DNA of 45,900 nt, taken from the NCBI GenBank assembly GCA_043803805.1, contig JAZDJP010000072.1:1-45900 (forward strand), written 5' to 3'. This DNA comes from JAZDJP01 sp043803805 (lineage in GTDB: Bacteria > Planctomycetota > JAZDJP01). A program made the position numbers and the translations under genes. Under the pieces are notes generated by a model, which was not told where the DNA came from, did no database searches, and saw only the letters and a list, made by a program, of their open reading frames with translations. How positions within the stretch are numbered: position 1 is the first letter of the stretch; every line of letters begins with the position of its first letter. Of the stretch, positions 32,704 through 40,929 are shown in pieces.

Positions 32704-32739
32704 GCTGATTGCTGACCGCTTCCATGCTGATGGCTGAAT
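32704..32739. repeat. GCTGATT heptamer word array
   Basis: GCTGATT, GCTGACC, an 8-nt variant (GCTTCCAT), GCTGATG, GCTGAAT. The arrangement of words, one deviating unit, and words again resembles the arrays at 267-294 and 29363-29390. Confidence 0.5.
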
Positions 32740-32766
32740 ACTCCTCGCCCAACGCCCACAGCGCAT

Positions 32767-32803
32767 AAAAAACCCCCGGGACACCGTTCGGCATCCCGGG
32801 GGG
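32767..32803 (-). terminator. Intrinsic terminator of the por-nfn operon
   Basis: Minus strand: a GC-rich stem (CCCCCGGGA paired with TCCCGGGGG, 32773-32803), then six T. It lies just downstream of the nfnB stop. Confidence 0.85.
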
Positions 32804-32831
32804 AACGAATGATCCATGACTCGGGCCGCGT

Positions 32832-34238
32832 CTATTTCTTCTTCGCATCCTCGCTCAAATCCTTGTGGATCGCCTCGGCGGCGCGTTTGCCCGCGCCCGC
32901 GGCGAGGATGACCGTCGCGGCGCCCGTCACGGCGTCGCCGCCCGCGTAGACGCGTTTGCGCGTCGTCTCGCCGGTCTCCGCGCTCACCTCGAGACACCCC
33001 TTCTTGTTGGTCTTCAGCCCCGTCGTCGTCTTGACGAGAATGGGATTCGGGGACGTGCCGATGGCCAGAACCACGTTGTCCATCGGGAGGACGAATTCCG
33101 TCCCGGGAATCGGAATCGGCCGCGCCCGGCCCGAGGCGTCCGGTTCGCCGAGCTTCATCTTCTGGCACTTGAGCCCCGTCACCCAGCCGTCCGGGCCGCC
33201 CAGCACCTCGAGGGGATTCGTCAGCCAGTGGAACTTCACCCCCTCCTCGATGGCGTGATGGTACTCCTCGACCCGCGCGGTCATCTCCTTGTCGCTCCGC
33301 CGGTAGACGATGATCCCCTCCTTCGCCCCCATCCGCAGCGACGAGCGCGCCGCGTCCATGGCGGTGTTTCCCGCGCCGATGACGGCGACGCGCTTGCCGA
33401 CCTTGAGCGGCGTGTCCGCATCCGGGAACTGGTAGGCCCGCATGAGGTTGATGCGCGTCAGGAATTCATTCGCCGAGTAGACACCGTTGAAGTTCTCGCC
33501 CGGGATGCCCAGGAACTGCGGGAGCCCCGCGCCGGTCCCGATGAAGACGGCCGAATACCCCAACTTATCAAAGAGGTCGTCCAATTTCAACGTCCGGCCG
33601 ATGATGACGTTCGTGATGATCTCGACGCCGGACTTCTTCAGGACATCAATCTCCCAGTCGAGGATCACCTTCGGGAGCCGGAACTCCGGGATGCCGTAGC
33701 GGAGCACACCGCCCGCCGCGTGGAGCCCCTCGTAGATGGTCACCGGATACCCCTGCCGCGCGAGTTCCCCCGCGCACACGAGTCCCGCCGGCCCGGCGCC
33801 GATGATGGCGACCTTCTGGCTCTTCTTCGCGCCCTTCTGAACCACCGCGGGCTTCTGGGACCGCTCCCAGTCCGCGACGAATCGTTCGAGATGGCCGATG
33901 GCGACCGAATTGAAACGCTTCACCATGTGGCACAATTTCTCGCACTGGTCCTCCTGCGGGCAGACGCGCCCGCAGATGGCCGGAAGCGGATTCGCCTCCC
34001 GGAGCAGACGCGCCGCCTCGGGGAGATTCCCCGACGCGACGGCGTGCATGAATTCCGGGATGGGGATGCCGACCGGGCATCCCTCGACGCAAACGGGGTC
34101 CTGGCATCGGAGACACCGCTCCGCCTCGAAGACGGCGTGCTCCAGGCCGTATCCCTGGTTCACTTCCTTGAAATCCTTCGCCCGCTCGGAGGCCTTCCGC
34201 TCGGGCATCGGGGTCTTGTCCGCTCGTTTAACGGGCAT
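32832..34238 (-). CDS. nfnB: NADPH-dependent glutamate synthase-like / NfnB subunit
   Basis: 468 residues. The N-terminal Fe-S region (CLRCQDPVCVEGCPVGIP and ICGRVCPQEDQCEKLC) is followed by a GltD-like flavoprotein with two dinucleotide-binding motifs: VAIIGAGPAGLVCAGELARQ and VAVIGAGNTAMDAARSS. Paired with the FAD/2Fe-2S protein encoded next door, it is most likely the large subunit of NADH-dependent reduced ferredoxin:NADP+ oxidoreductase (NfnAB). That enzyme bifurcates electrons among NADH, NADPH and ferredoxin. It overlaps nfnA by 11 nt. GltD of glutamate synthase is the alternative, but no glutamate synthase large subunit is present. Confidence 0.92.
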   Translation of the reverse strand: MPVKRADKTPMPERKASERAKDFKEVNQGYGLEHAVFEAERCLRCQDPVCVEGCPVGIPIPEFMHAVASGNLPEAARLLREANPLPAICGRVCPQEDQCEKLCHMVKRFNSVAIGHLERFVADWERSQKPAVVQKGAKKSQKVAIIGAGPAGLVCAGELARQGYPVTIYEGLHAAGGVLRYGIPEFRLPKVILDWEIDVLKKSGVEIITNVIIGRTLKLDDLFDKLGYSAVFIGTGAGLPQFLGIPGENFNGVYSANEFLTRINLMRAYQFPDADTPLKVGKRVAVIGAGNTAMDAARSSLRMGAKEGIIVYRRSDKEMTARVEEYHHAIEEGVKFHWLTNPLEVLGGPDGWVTGLKCQKMKLGEPDASGRARPIPIPGTEFVLPMDNVVLAIGTSPNPILVKTTTGLKTNKKGCLEVSAETGETTRKRVYAGGDAVTGAATVILAAGAGKRAAEAIHKDLSEDAKKK

Positions 34239-35079
34239 GGCACGCTCCTTCCGCCGCCTGGCGATCCGCGGCCTGTTTCTGCTCGGGGACGTACATCTTG
34301 TTCCGGCGCATGGCCTCGTCGAAATCCACCTTGTGCGCGTCGAAGCACGGGCCGTCCACGCAGGCGAACTTGACCTCGCCCCCCACCTTCACCCGGCACC
34401 CCCCGCACATCCCGGTGCCGTCCACCATCAGGGGATCCATGGACACCTGGGTCGGAATGCCGGGCTTGCGTGTGCAGTCCGCGACCGCCCGCATCATGAC
34501 CATCGGGCCGATGGCGACCACGAAATCGGGCTTCCCGGGTCCCTGGCCGTCAATCAACTGCTGGAGACGGCCGGTCACGAGGCCCTTGAATCCGACGGAG
34601 CCGTCATCCGTGCACAGCTCCAGGTTGTCGCAGGCGCCCTTGAGCTCGTCCGCCAGGATGAGCAGTCCCTTCTCCCGGGCTCCGAGGACCACCGTGGTCT
34701 TCATCCCCGGCCGGCCCTTGAGATCCTTCATGAAGCACAACAGCGCCGCCGCGCCGAACCCGCCGCCCACCCCGCACACGTGCCCCTTGTCGGGAGCCGC
34801 GATCGGGCAACCCAGAGGCCCGACCATGTCGAGGATGGTATCGCCGGATTCCAGCGCCCCCAGGCGCCGCGTGGTCGCCCCCACCTCCTGCACGACGATG
34901 GTGAGTGTCCCCCGCTTCCGATCGTAATCGGCGATGGTGAGGGGTATCCGTTCGCCGCCCTCCCGCACGCGCAGGATGACGAACTGCCCGGGTTTGGTGG
35001 CCGCCGCGATGAGCGGAGCCTCCACCCGGAACATCTTCGTGACCGGAGTCAATACGCGTTTATCCAGGATTTTGACCAT
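34228..35079 (-). CDS. nfnA: NfnA-like FAD/NAD-binding ferredoxin-NADP reductase
   Basis: 283 residues. The N-terminal FAD domain is of the ferredoxin reductase type (PGQFVILRVREGGERIPLTI), and the NAD region includes GVGGGFGAAALL. The 2Fe-2S cysteine cluster is near residues 224-243 (GMCGGCRVKVGGEVKFACVD, then GPCF). This matches the NfnA / sulfide dehydrogenase beta subunit pattern. It lies 3 nt downstream of porAB, which supports a role in using the reduced ferredoxin made by Por. Confidence 0.92.
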   Translation of the reverse strand: MVKILDKRVLTPVTKMFRVEAPLIAAATKPGQFVILRVREGGERIPLTIADYDRKRGTLTIVVQEVGATTRRLGALESGDTILDMVGPLGCPIAAPDKGHVCGVGGGFGAAALLCFMKDLKGRPGMKTTVVLGAREKGLLILADELKGACDNLELCTDDGSVGFKGLVTGRLQQLIDGQGPGKPDFVVAIGPMVMMRAVADCTRKPGIPTQVSMDPLMVDGTGMCGGCRVKVGGEVKFACVDGPCFDAHKVDFDEAMRRNKMYVPEQKQAADRQAAEGACHAR

Positions 35080-35082
35080 GGT

Positions 35083-37386
35083 TTACAGCTCCGGATGTGC
35101 GTGCATCGCCTTCAGCCGCCGCCACCGGCGGTCCGTTTCCGCCTCGACCTCCTTGAGGTACGGGGCGTTCTTCGGCGAGAGGAGATGCTTGGTTTTCCCC
35201 ATCATCTTCAGCCAGTCCGTGACGGGTTTGCGGCGCCCCATGGCATCGGGGTCGTATGTGATGGTGGTCTTGCCCTTCTCCACCTCGTAAAGGGGATAGA
35301 AGCAGGAATCCGAGGCGGCCTGAAGGACCGCCTGGGCGGCGTCGTCCGCCGTGCGCCAGTTCAAGGGGCAGAACGACAGCACCTTCCCGAACACCAGACC
35401 CTGACGCTTGGCGTACCACTGGGCCTTCGCGGCCTTCCGCATCAAATCCTCGGGATACCCCTCGCTCGCCTCAAAGACGTACGGCAGGTGGCACGCCGCG
35501 AAGAGTTGAACGGTGTCCTTGTGGTGGTACAGTTTCCCGGACAGGAACTTCCCGACCTCGCTCGTCGAGGTCCGATGGCCCATCGGCGTCTCGTAGGAAA
35601 GCTGCGCGCCGGTGTTCATGTACCCCTGATTGTCGTACTCGATGATCATCATGCGATGGCCCCGGTGGGCGGCCCCGAGCGCCTCGCCCATTCCGATGTC
35701 CATCCCGCCGTCGCCGCTGACCATGACGAACGTGATGTCCTTCGAACCCGGCAATTCCCCGCGGCGGACGCGCTCGTGGTACATCTCGACGAGCCCCGAA
35801 AGCGTCGCCCCGCCGTTCTGGAACAGATTGTGGACATACGTCACCCGGTGGGCCGTCGTCGGGTAGCAGGTCGTCACGACCATCGCGCAACCCGTCTGGA
35901 AGAGCACCACGACATCCCCCTCCAGCACCCGGTAGATCTGGTGCAACGTCGGGAAGATGCCGCACCCCGGGCAGGCCCCGTGGCCGGGGGCGACGCGGCT
36001 GGGCACCGCGGTCATCGCCCAGAGCGGCGCGAGGTCCACCTTGAGCCGGCCCGTCACCGGGTCCCGCTCGACCTTCGCCATCCCGCGGGACACCTCCTCC
36101 GTCCGGATGGGCGGCAGGCCCACCTGGGGGTTGCGTTCCTTCCGTCCCGCGAAGGCACCGTGGTAAGCGAAGGGAACCCTGACCTTTTTGGCCTTCATCG
36201 CCGCCACCGCCTCGCCAAAGAAGTGGCGGGCGTCTTCCATCACGAAATCCTTGCCCCCGAGGCCGTAGACGCGGCTGGCGACAAGGGTCTTGTTGTCGGG
36301 ATCGTCCTTCAAGGCCGCCCGGACCTCCAGCGCGATGTTCCCGCCGCCGGCCCCGTAGGAGTCGGCGCGATCGCCGACCACCACGGCCTTCGCCTTTTTC
36401 AGATACCGGCGGAAATCGTCGCTCGGGAACGGCCGGAGCACGTTCGGAGAGAGCACCCCCGCCTTGATCCCCCTGGCGCGCATGGCGTCGGCGGCCTCCT
36501 TGGCGGTCTCCGCCGCGGAATTCATGAGGACGAGCGCCACGTCCGCGTCCTCCATGCGGTAGTCGTCCAGCATGCGGTAGTCCCGACCCGTCAGCGCCGC
36601 GAACTCCTTGAAGACCCGCGGGATGACCTTCCGCGCGGCCTCCATGGCCTCGTGCTGCTGGACCTTGTTGTTGATGAGATCCAGGTCGTTCATGTACGGG
36701 CCGAACGTCACGGGCTTGGACGGATCGATCGCCGTGTGGGGGGCGCTCGGCTCCCCGAGGAAATTCTTCACCACCTCCGGATCATCGAAGAGCACGAGCC
36801 GCCGTTTCTGATGGCTCGTGAAAAATCCATCATACACGACGATGACCGGGAGCCGGACGTCGGCGTGCTCGCCGATCTTCACCGCGCAGAAATTCATGTC
36901 GTAGACCGACTGGGGATCCCGCGCCGTGAGGATGATCCATCCCGTGTTCAGCGCGTAGTAGATGTCCGAGTGGTCCCCGCGGATGTCCAGCGGCCCCGAC
37001 ACCGACCGCGCCGCGATGTTCAAGACCATCGGCATGCGCGTGCCGGACTGGACGGGGAGCTGTTCCAGGGAGTAGAGAAGCCCCTGGGAGCTGGTGGTAT
37101 TCATCACCCGGCCGCCCCCGAGGGCCGCGCCGTAGCAGATGCCCGCCGCGCCGTGCTCGCCGTCGCCGGCGATCATGACGATGTCGTGCTCGCCATCCGC
37201 CTTCATCCTAGACAGATTCTCCGCAACCTCCGTCGAGGGGGTGATCGGGAAATAACCCATGACGTGGAACCGGATGTCCCGCCCGGCGAACGCCGCGGCC
37301 TCGTTGCCGCTGGCGAAATCGATCTTCTGCCGCGCCGAGCCGGCGACCGGGCGCGCCGCCTTTTCCATGACTGCGTCTTTTGCCAT
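35083..37386 (-). CDS. porAB: Pyruvate:ferredoxin oxidoreductase, fused alpha-beta subunits
   Basis: 767 residues; AGGAG precedes the ATG. The N-terminal half is the PorA-like domain (MGYFPITPSTEVAENL, AAGICYGAALGGGRVMNTTS). The C-terminal half is the PorB-like TPP domain. That half shows PGHGACPGCGIFPTLHQ, the GDGGMDIGMGEALGAA motif with YDNQGYMNTG as the TPP-Mg site, and a Fe-S-type Cys pair (CPGC). It oxidises pyruvate, or a related 2-oxoacid, to acyl-CoA while reducing ferredoxin. Substrate preference cannot be read from sequence. A fused alpha-beta chain is uncommon, since separate PorA and PorB are the rule. Confidence 0.93.
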   Translation of the reverse strand: MAKDAVMEKAARPVAGSARQKIDFASGNEAAAFAGRDIRFHVMGYFPITPSTEVAENLSRMKADGEHDIVMIAGDGEHGAAGICYGAALGGGRVMNTTSSQGLLYSLEQLPVQSGTRMPMVLNIAARSVSGPLDIRGDHSDIYYALNTGWIILTARDPQSVYDMNFCAVKIGEHADVRLPVIVVYDGFFTSHQKRRLVLFDDPEVVKNFLGEPSAPHTAIDPSKPVTFGPYMNDLDLINNKVQQHEAMEAARKVIPRVFKEFAALTGRDYRMLDDYRMEDADVALVLMNSAAETAKEAADAMRARGIKAGVLSPNVLRPFPSDDFRRYLKKAKAVVVGDRADSYGAGGGNIALEVRAALKDDPDNKTLVASRVYGLGGKDFVMEDARHFFGEAVAAMKAKKVRVPFAYHGAFAGRKERNPQVGLPPIRTEEVSRGMAKVERDPVTGRLKVDLAPLWAMTAVPSRVAPGHGACPGCGIFPTLHQIYRVLEGDVVVLFQTGCAMVVTTCYPTTAHRVTYVHNLFQNGGATLSGLVEMYHERVRRGELPGSKDITFVMVSGDGGMDIGMGEALGAAHRGHRMMIIEYDNQGYMNTGAQLSYETPMGHRTSTSEVGKFLSGKLYHHKDTVQLFAACHLPYVFEASEGYPEDLMRKAAKAQWYAKRQGLVFGKVLSFCPLNWRTADDAAQAVLQAASDSCFYPLYEVEKGKTTITYDPDAMGRRKPVTDWLKMMGKTKHLLSPKNAPYLKEVEAETDRRWRRLKAMHAHPEL

Positions 37387-37395
37387 TGATCGCTC

Positions 37396-38490
37396 CTAAG
37401 GAATGAGTCCCGGGAACAGGGGCTTGCGGAGTTTGTCCGCCAGGCCCGGCGTCTCGGGTTGTTTCGAAAGCGCCCCCGTCGGGCAGGACTCCACGCACCG
37501 CATGCATCCCTTGCAGTAGCGGTAATCCACGCCAACGAGTTTCGTCTTCACCGGCATCCCGCCGTTCTCGGCGCCCTCCGCCTCCCACACCAGGCACAGG
37601 TCCGGGCACACGAGATCACACACGCCGCAGTGGATGCAATGCTCCGAATCGAGAACCGGCATGAATCCCGTCCGGGACATCGCCGTGGTGTTCCACGCGG
37701 TGTTCCCCGCGACCGGAACCATCCCCCCCAGGGGCGCCGTATCGTACCCGTAGAACGGCTCCGACAGGGTGACGGGCACCGCGCCATCGGCCCTGCCCAC
37801 GCCCTCCACCACCTCGAACTCCGATCCGCCGCGGGTGAAGGCCTTCTCGTTCGAGGCGACGGCCTCGGGGTGCTTGCCCGCGAACTCCTCGGAAAGCATC
37901 TCCAAAAGTTCCTTCCCCTTGAGGAACGGGAAGATGGCCGAGAGCGTCCCCAAAAGCACCGCGTTCGGACGCGACTTCGTCTCGATCGCGATTTTGAGGG
38001 CGTCGAGCCGGACCAGCTTGGCCGTCTTCGGAAGACGCTCAAGCGTCTTCGGCAGCGGCCCGGCCGGCGCGTTCAGAATCAGCGTGCCGTCCTTCTTCAG
38101 CCCCGAGAGGGTGGCCGGATTCGCCAGAAGCGCCGGGTGGAACATCACGATCACGTCCGGCCGGTCGATCGGCGCGCTCGTCCGGATGGGCCGGTCCCCG
38201 GGTCCCACCCGCACGTTCGACTTGACGGGCGACCCCTTCTTCTCCGATCCATAGGAGGAGAAGTGGGCCGCGTTGTATCCCATCCGCATCACCGCCGCGC
38301 CGGCGAGGATCTGCCCCGCCGCGTGGGCGCCGAGTCCGCCGATGGACTCGAAACGGATCTCGAAAAACCCGTTTTTGAACGGGCCCTCCTCCGCCGCGCA
38401 CCCGCGGGCGCAATCGGCCGCCGCGGGCTTCGCGGCGCGGGCGGGTTTCCCCGTCCGCGACTTCACGGTCTTTTTGGTCACACGAGCCAT
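37396..38490 (-). CDS. porGD: Pyruvate:ferredoxin oxidoreductase, fused gamma-delta subunits
   Basis: 364 residues. An N-terminal Lys/Ala-rich extension (MARVTKKTVKSRTGKPARAA) is unusual. The gamma domain follows (EIRFESIGGLGAHAAGQILA). The C-terminal delta domain has two [4Fe-4S] motifs, at Cys285/288/291/295 (CIHCGVCDLVC) and Cys326/329/332/336 (CKGCMRCVESC). Together with PorAB it forms a two-gene POR. It overlaps the CDF gene by 13 nt and lies 9 nt before porAB. Confidence 0.93.
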   Translation of the reverse strand: MARVTKKTVKSRTGKPARAAKPAAADCARGCAAEEGPFKNGFFEIRFESIGGLGAHAAGQILAGAAVMRMGYNAAHFSSYGSEKKGSPVKSNVRVGPGDRPIRTSAPIDRPDVIVMFHPALLANPATLSGLKKDGTLILNAPAGPLPKTLERLPKTAKLVRLDALKIAIETKSRPNAVLLGTLSAIFPFLKGKELLEMLSEEFAGKHPEAVASNEKAFTRGGSEFEVVEGVGRADGAVPVTLSEPFYGYDTAPLGGMVPVAGNTAWNTTAMSRTGFMPVLDSEHCIHCGVCDLVCPDLCLVWEAEGAENGGMPVKTKLVGVDYRYCKGCMRCVESCPTGALSKQPETPGLADKLRKPLFPGLIP

Positions 38491-39497
38491 GGTTCCATCC
38501 GATGAAAGGTGTCCCCTGATTCGCCGGCGGGGTCCACGTGCACAACGGCCCCGTCCAGCTCTCCTGCCGCGTGCCGGAGGGCCTGCGCGACGCGCTTGGC
38601 GACGTCGTGCCCCTCCTCCACCGACAGGCCCGGGTTGACGGCCACGTTCACTTCCGCATGAAGACGGCGGCCCGTCCACCGGGCCCTCACCTCCGCCACC
38701 GCCTCCACCCCGGGCACCCCGGCGGCCGCCTCCCGAAGGCAGGCCACGAGGTCCGGATCCACCCGATCGGTCAGGCGCGCCATCACGTCCCGCGACGCAA
38801 CCGCCACGCCGGAGATCGCCGCGGCGGCCGCCGCGAGTCCGGCCGCGCCATCCGCCCATCCCATCCCCCGCCACACGCCCGCCGCTCCGGCGAGGATGGC
38901 GAGGCTGATCACTCCGTCCACACCCGACCGGCGCCCCTTCGCCGCGAGGATCGCGCTTCCCATCTCGCGTCCGATGCGGATCCGGAGGACGGCGGCGCCC
39001 GCGTGGGCCGCCAGGCCCGCCGCCACCGCCACCGCCACGACCGCGGCATGCCGGGCATCAAGGGGATGCCCCAGCCGCCACACCGCCACCCCACCGGCCG
39101 CCGCCGCGAGCAGAACCAGCGCCAGCGCCACGCCCGCGACCGCCACCTCCTCCGCGCGTCCCCGGCCGGACGGGTACCGCCCGTCCGCCGGCCGGCCGCG
39201 AAGGCGTCGCGCCCGAAGGGCCGGAAGACCTTCCGCGGCGCACGCGGCATTCCTCACCCCGTCGGCGAGCAGTGCCGCGCTGCCCGTGAACACCCCCCCG
39301 GCGAATTCCACCAGGGCCGCCGCACCCAATCCGGCCGCGGCCGCCGTCTCCGCAAGCACCCCCCAGCGGCTGGCGAGAACGAGGTCTTCCGCCCCCGCGC
39401 CGCCCCGGGATCGCCGGCCGGCCGCATACACCGCGCCGGCGGCGCCCGCCGATTCTTTCGCCACACCCCCTCCCGGACAAAACCCTAAATGCTTCAT
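38478..39497 (-). CDS. Cation diffusion facilitator-like protein with degenerate metal site
   Basis: 339 residues, very Ala/Gly-rich, with about five transmembrane segments. The CDF layout is visible: SAALLADGVRNAACAAEGL (TM2) and AAKGRRSGVDGVIS (TM5). The C-terminal dimerisation domain has CLREAAAGVPGVEAVAEVRA and HAEVNVAVNPGLSVEEGHDV. The four metal ligands of E. coli YiiP (D-x3-D in TM2, H-x3-D in TM5) become D-x3-N and G-x3-G, so transport through that site is doubtful. It may be a sensor or a structural derivative. It starts 49 nt after the winged-helix gene and overlaps porGD. The start is unsure, because no Shine-Dalgarno sits close. Confidence 0.75.
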   Translation of the reverse strand: MKHLGFCPGGGVAKESAGAAGAVYAAGRRSRGGAGAEDLVLASRWGVLAETAAAAGLGAAALVEFAGGVFTGSAALLADGVRNAACAAEGLPALRARRLRGRPADGRYPSGRGRAEEVAVAGVALALVLLAAAAGGVAVWRLGHPLDARHAAVVAVAVAAGLAAHAGAAVLRIRIGREMGSAILAAKGRRSGVDGVISLAILAGAAGVWRGMGWADGAAGLAAAAAAISGVAVASRDVMARLTDRVDPDLVACLREAAAGVPGVEAVAEVRARWTGRRLHAEVNVAVNPGLSVEEGHDVAKRVAQALRHAAGELDGAVVHVDPAGESGDTFHRMEPWLV

Positions 39498-39546
39498 TCG
39501 GGACGGCGATGCATCCCCTCCGGCTACGTTTATTATTTCACAGCTC

Positions 39547-39762
39547 CTAAATAGAAGACTCGTCCTTCAACTTCAGGTAAATCTGATGCCCTTCCTTCCC
39601 GAAGAGGATCTTCCCTTCGCGGGCAAGCCACCCAATGGCATACGCCGCAAGATCCGGCGTCAACTTCGCCTTCCGGGCGATCTGGACCGGGGTGAGCGCC
39701 CCGCGTTCCTCGTGCAGGATGAACCACACGCTCCCCGCCGCCGCGCCGATCCGTTGCTCCAT
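39547..39762 (-). CDS. Small winged-helix protein (DUF2582-like)
   Basis: 71 residues, strong GGAGG before the ATG. The sequence MEQRIGAAAGSVWFILHEER, then LTPVQIARKAKLTPDLAAYAIGWLAREGKI, is a winged-helix DNA-binding pattern of the DUF2582 type. It is the first gene of the wHTH-CDF-porGD-porAB-nfnA-nfnB operon and is well placed to regulate it, which is inference. An extended -10 lies 45 nt upstream. Confidence 0.8.
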   Translation of the reverse strand: MEQRIGAAAGSVWFILHEERGALTPVQIARKAKLTPDLAAYAIGWLAREGKILFGKEGHQIYLKLKDESSI

Positions 39763-39807
39763 GACGTCCTCCTCATTCGGTCATTCACGTCGAAGCGAAC
39801 CGATGCT

Positions 39808-39816
39808 ATTATAACA
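39808..39816 (-). promoter_or_regulatory. Extended -10 of the por-nfn operon
   Basis: Minus strand TGTTATAAT (39816-39808). The leader to the wHTH ATG would be about 39 nt. No -35 match was found at 16-18 nt. Confidence 0.55.
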
Positions 39817-39875
39817 CGGGGAATGGGTCAAAGGAGAAATTTTTCGAAAATGGAACAATCCTGTCAGGCCATTCT

Positions 39876-40200
39876 CACTTTTCTTTGTCACGCCACAAAG
39901 AAAAGTGACAAAAGAAAAGGCGCCCCCGGACACGCCGACCACTCCGCGAATCCTCGTCGCTTCCGTCGTTCCGGAATCTCGCCCAACTCGCCCATGCCAC
40001 GACGGCGCTCGAACAGGCCGAGATTAATTCCCGGAACGCCGTCACTCCTCGGCGGCGTGTCAGGGAGGTGGAGGAAAAGACAGAAATTCGTTCGAGAAAC
40101 ATCCCGAGCCGCGACCCACGGGGCGACGCATGCGTCATCCTGCTTCGGGAATGCGAAAAGCGCCCCGTCAGCCCCATTTCGATTGCTTGCCGGTCAAGGT
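39876..40200. repeat. Repeat beginning with a 13-bp AAGAAAAG hairpin
   Basis: CACTTTTCTTTGT (39876-39888), loop CACGCC, then the exact reverse complement (39895-39907). The downstream 40-kb-typical GC-rich stretch has no convincing gene up to the restriction gene at 40252. The AAAGAAAAGTGACAAAAGAA style matches dispersed structured repeats known from many proteobacterial genomes; this is from recollection, not a search. Confidence 0.5.
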
Positions 40201-40251
40201 CTCGAACGTCAAGGATCACGCACGAGATATGGCGCAGAACGAAGCGGCATG

Positions 40252-40920
40252 CTATTCCTTGTTGCGCGCACCCTTTTGTTGGGCCAGTATCTTGGTCTTT
40301 GTTCGCGTAAGGTATTCGGCCACAGCCTCGCGGACGGTAGGTTCATCGACAGAAGGTGGTTGGAGTTGAATGGCCCACGGCCTGCCGGGATGGATAACGT
40401 CCCATGGAGATCTCTGTTGCTGGTGCCGACCGCTTCCGGGGTCGTGATTTCCGAAACCATCAACCTTGCGGTTCCAAAGAGGCGAGAACATCTCGACCAA
40501 TAGGGACTCCGCCAAAGGAATCCAGATGTCATCCACTACCAAGAAGCGACATCGAAAATCCGCAAGATTCAGGTTCTGCGCTTGTTCTATGGAAGCGGCA
40601 TGTTCCGCAAGGCGGTTGAACAGTACCTGACCGGGTTCCGCTCCAAGCCCATATCCTCCCTTGCGTGCGCCCGCAGGAACGGCCTTGCCCACATAGATCG
40701 GCCAGCGATAGAGGTTGCCCTGATTTTGCTCAGCGACATCCCTATAAAGGGGGAAGTTGCCTTGATAGTAGATGGCGTAAACACCCGCGCCAATGAAAGG
40801 ATCGCTTGGCGGCATGGGGCCGACCGGTTGCTGGAGCATGGCCTCGGCCACACTCTCGCCGAGATTGGTTTTGTCCAGAGGATTGAACGGGGGAATTCGA
40901 CGCGATTGTTTTGTTGACAT
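40252..40920 (-). CDS. Eco29kI-family GIY-YIG restriction endonuclease
   Basis: 222 residues. The GIY-YIG signature is FIGAGVYAIYYQGNFPLY followed by WPIYVGKAVPAGARKG. The downstream HAASIEQAQNLNLADFRCRF and ESLLVEMFSPLWN (the conserved Glu and Asn) fit the Eco29kI group. Eco29kI cuts CCGCGG; whether this enzyme shares that specificity is inference. It lies 9 nt after the methyltransferase gene, which would keep methylase expression ahead of the nuclease. Several CCGCGG sites exist in the window, so self-protection by the methylase is required. Confidence 0.88.
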   Translation of the reverse strand: MSTKQSRRIPPFNPLDKTNLGESVAEAMLQQPVGPMPPSDPFIGAGVYAIYYQGNFPLYRDVAEQNQGNLYRWPIYVGKAVPAGARKGGYGLGAEPGQVLFNRLAEHAASIEQAQNLNLADFRCRFLVVDDIWIPLAESLLVEMFSPLWNRKVDGFGNHDPGSGRHQQQRSPWDVIHPGRPWAIQLQPPSVDEPTVREAVAEYLTRTKTKILAQQKGARNKE

Positions 40921-40929
40921 TCGGTTTCC

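Noticed and set aside
33898..37389. 1163-codon open frame on the plus strand opposite porAB and nfnAB
   Set aside because: Antisense shadow of high-GC genes that have clear families on the minus strand.
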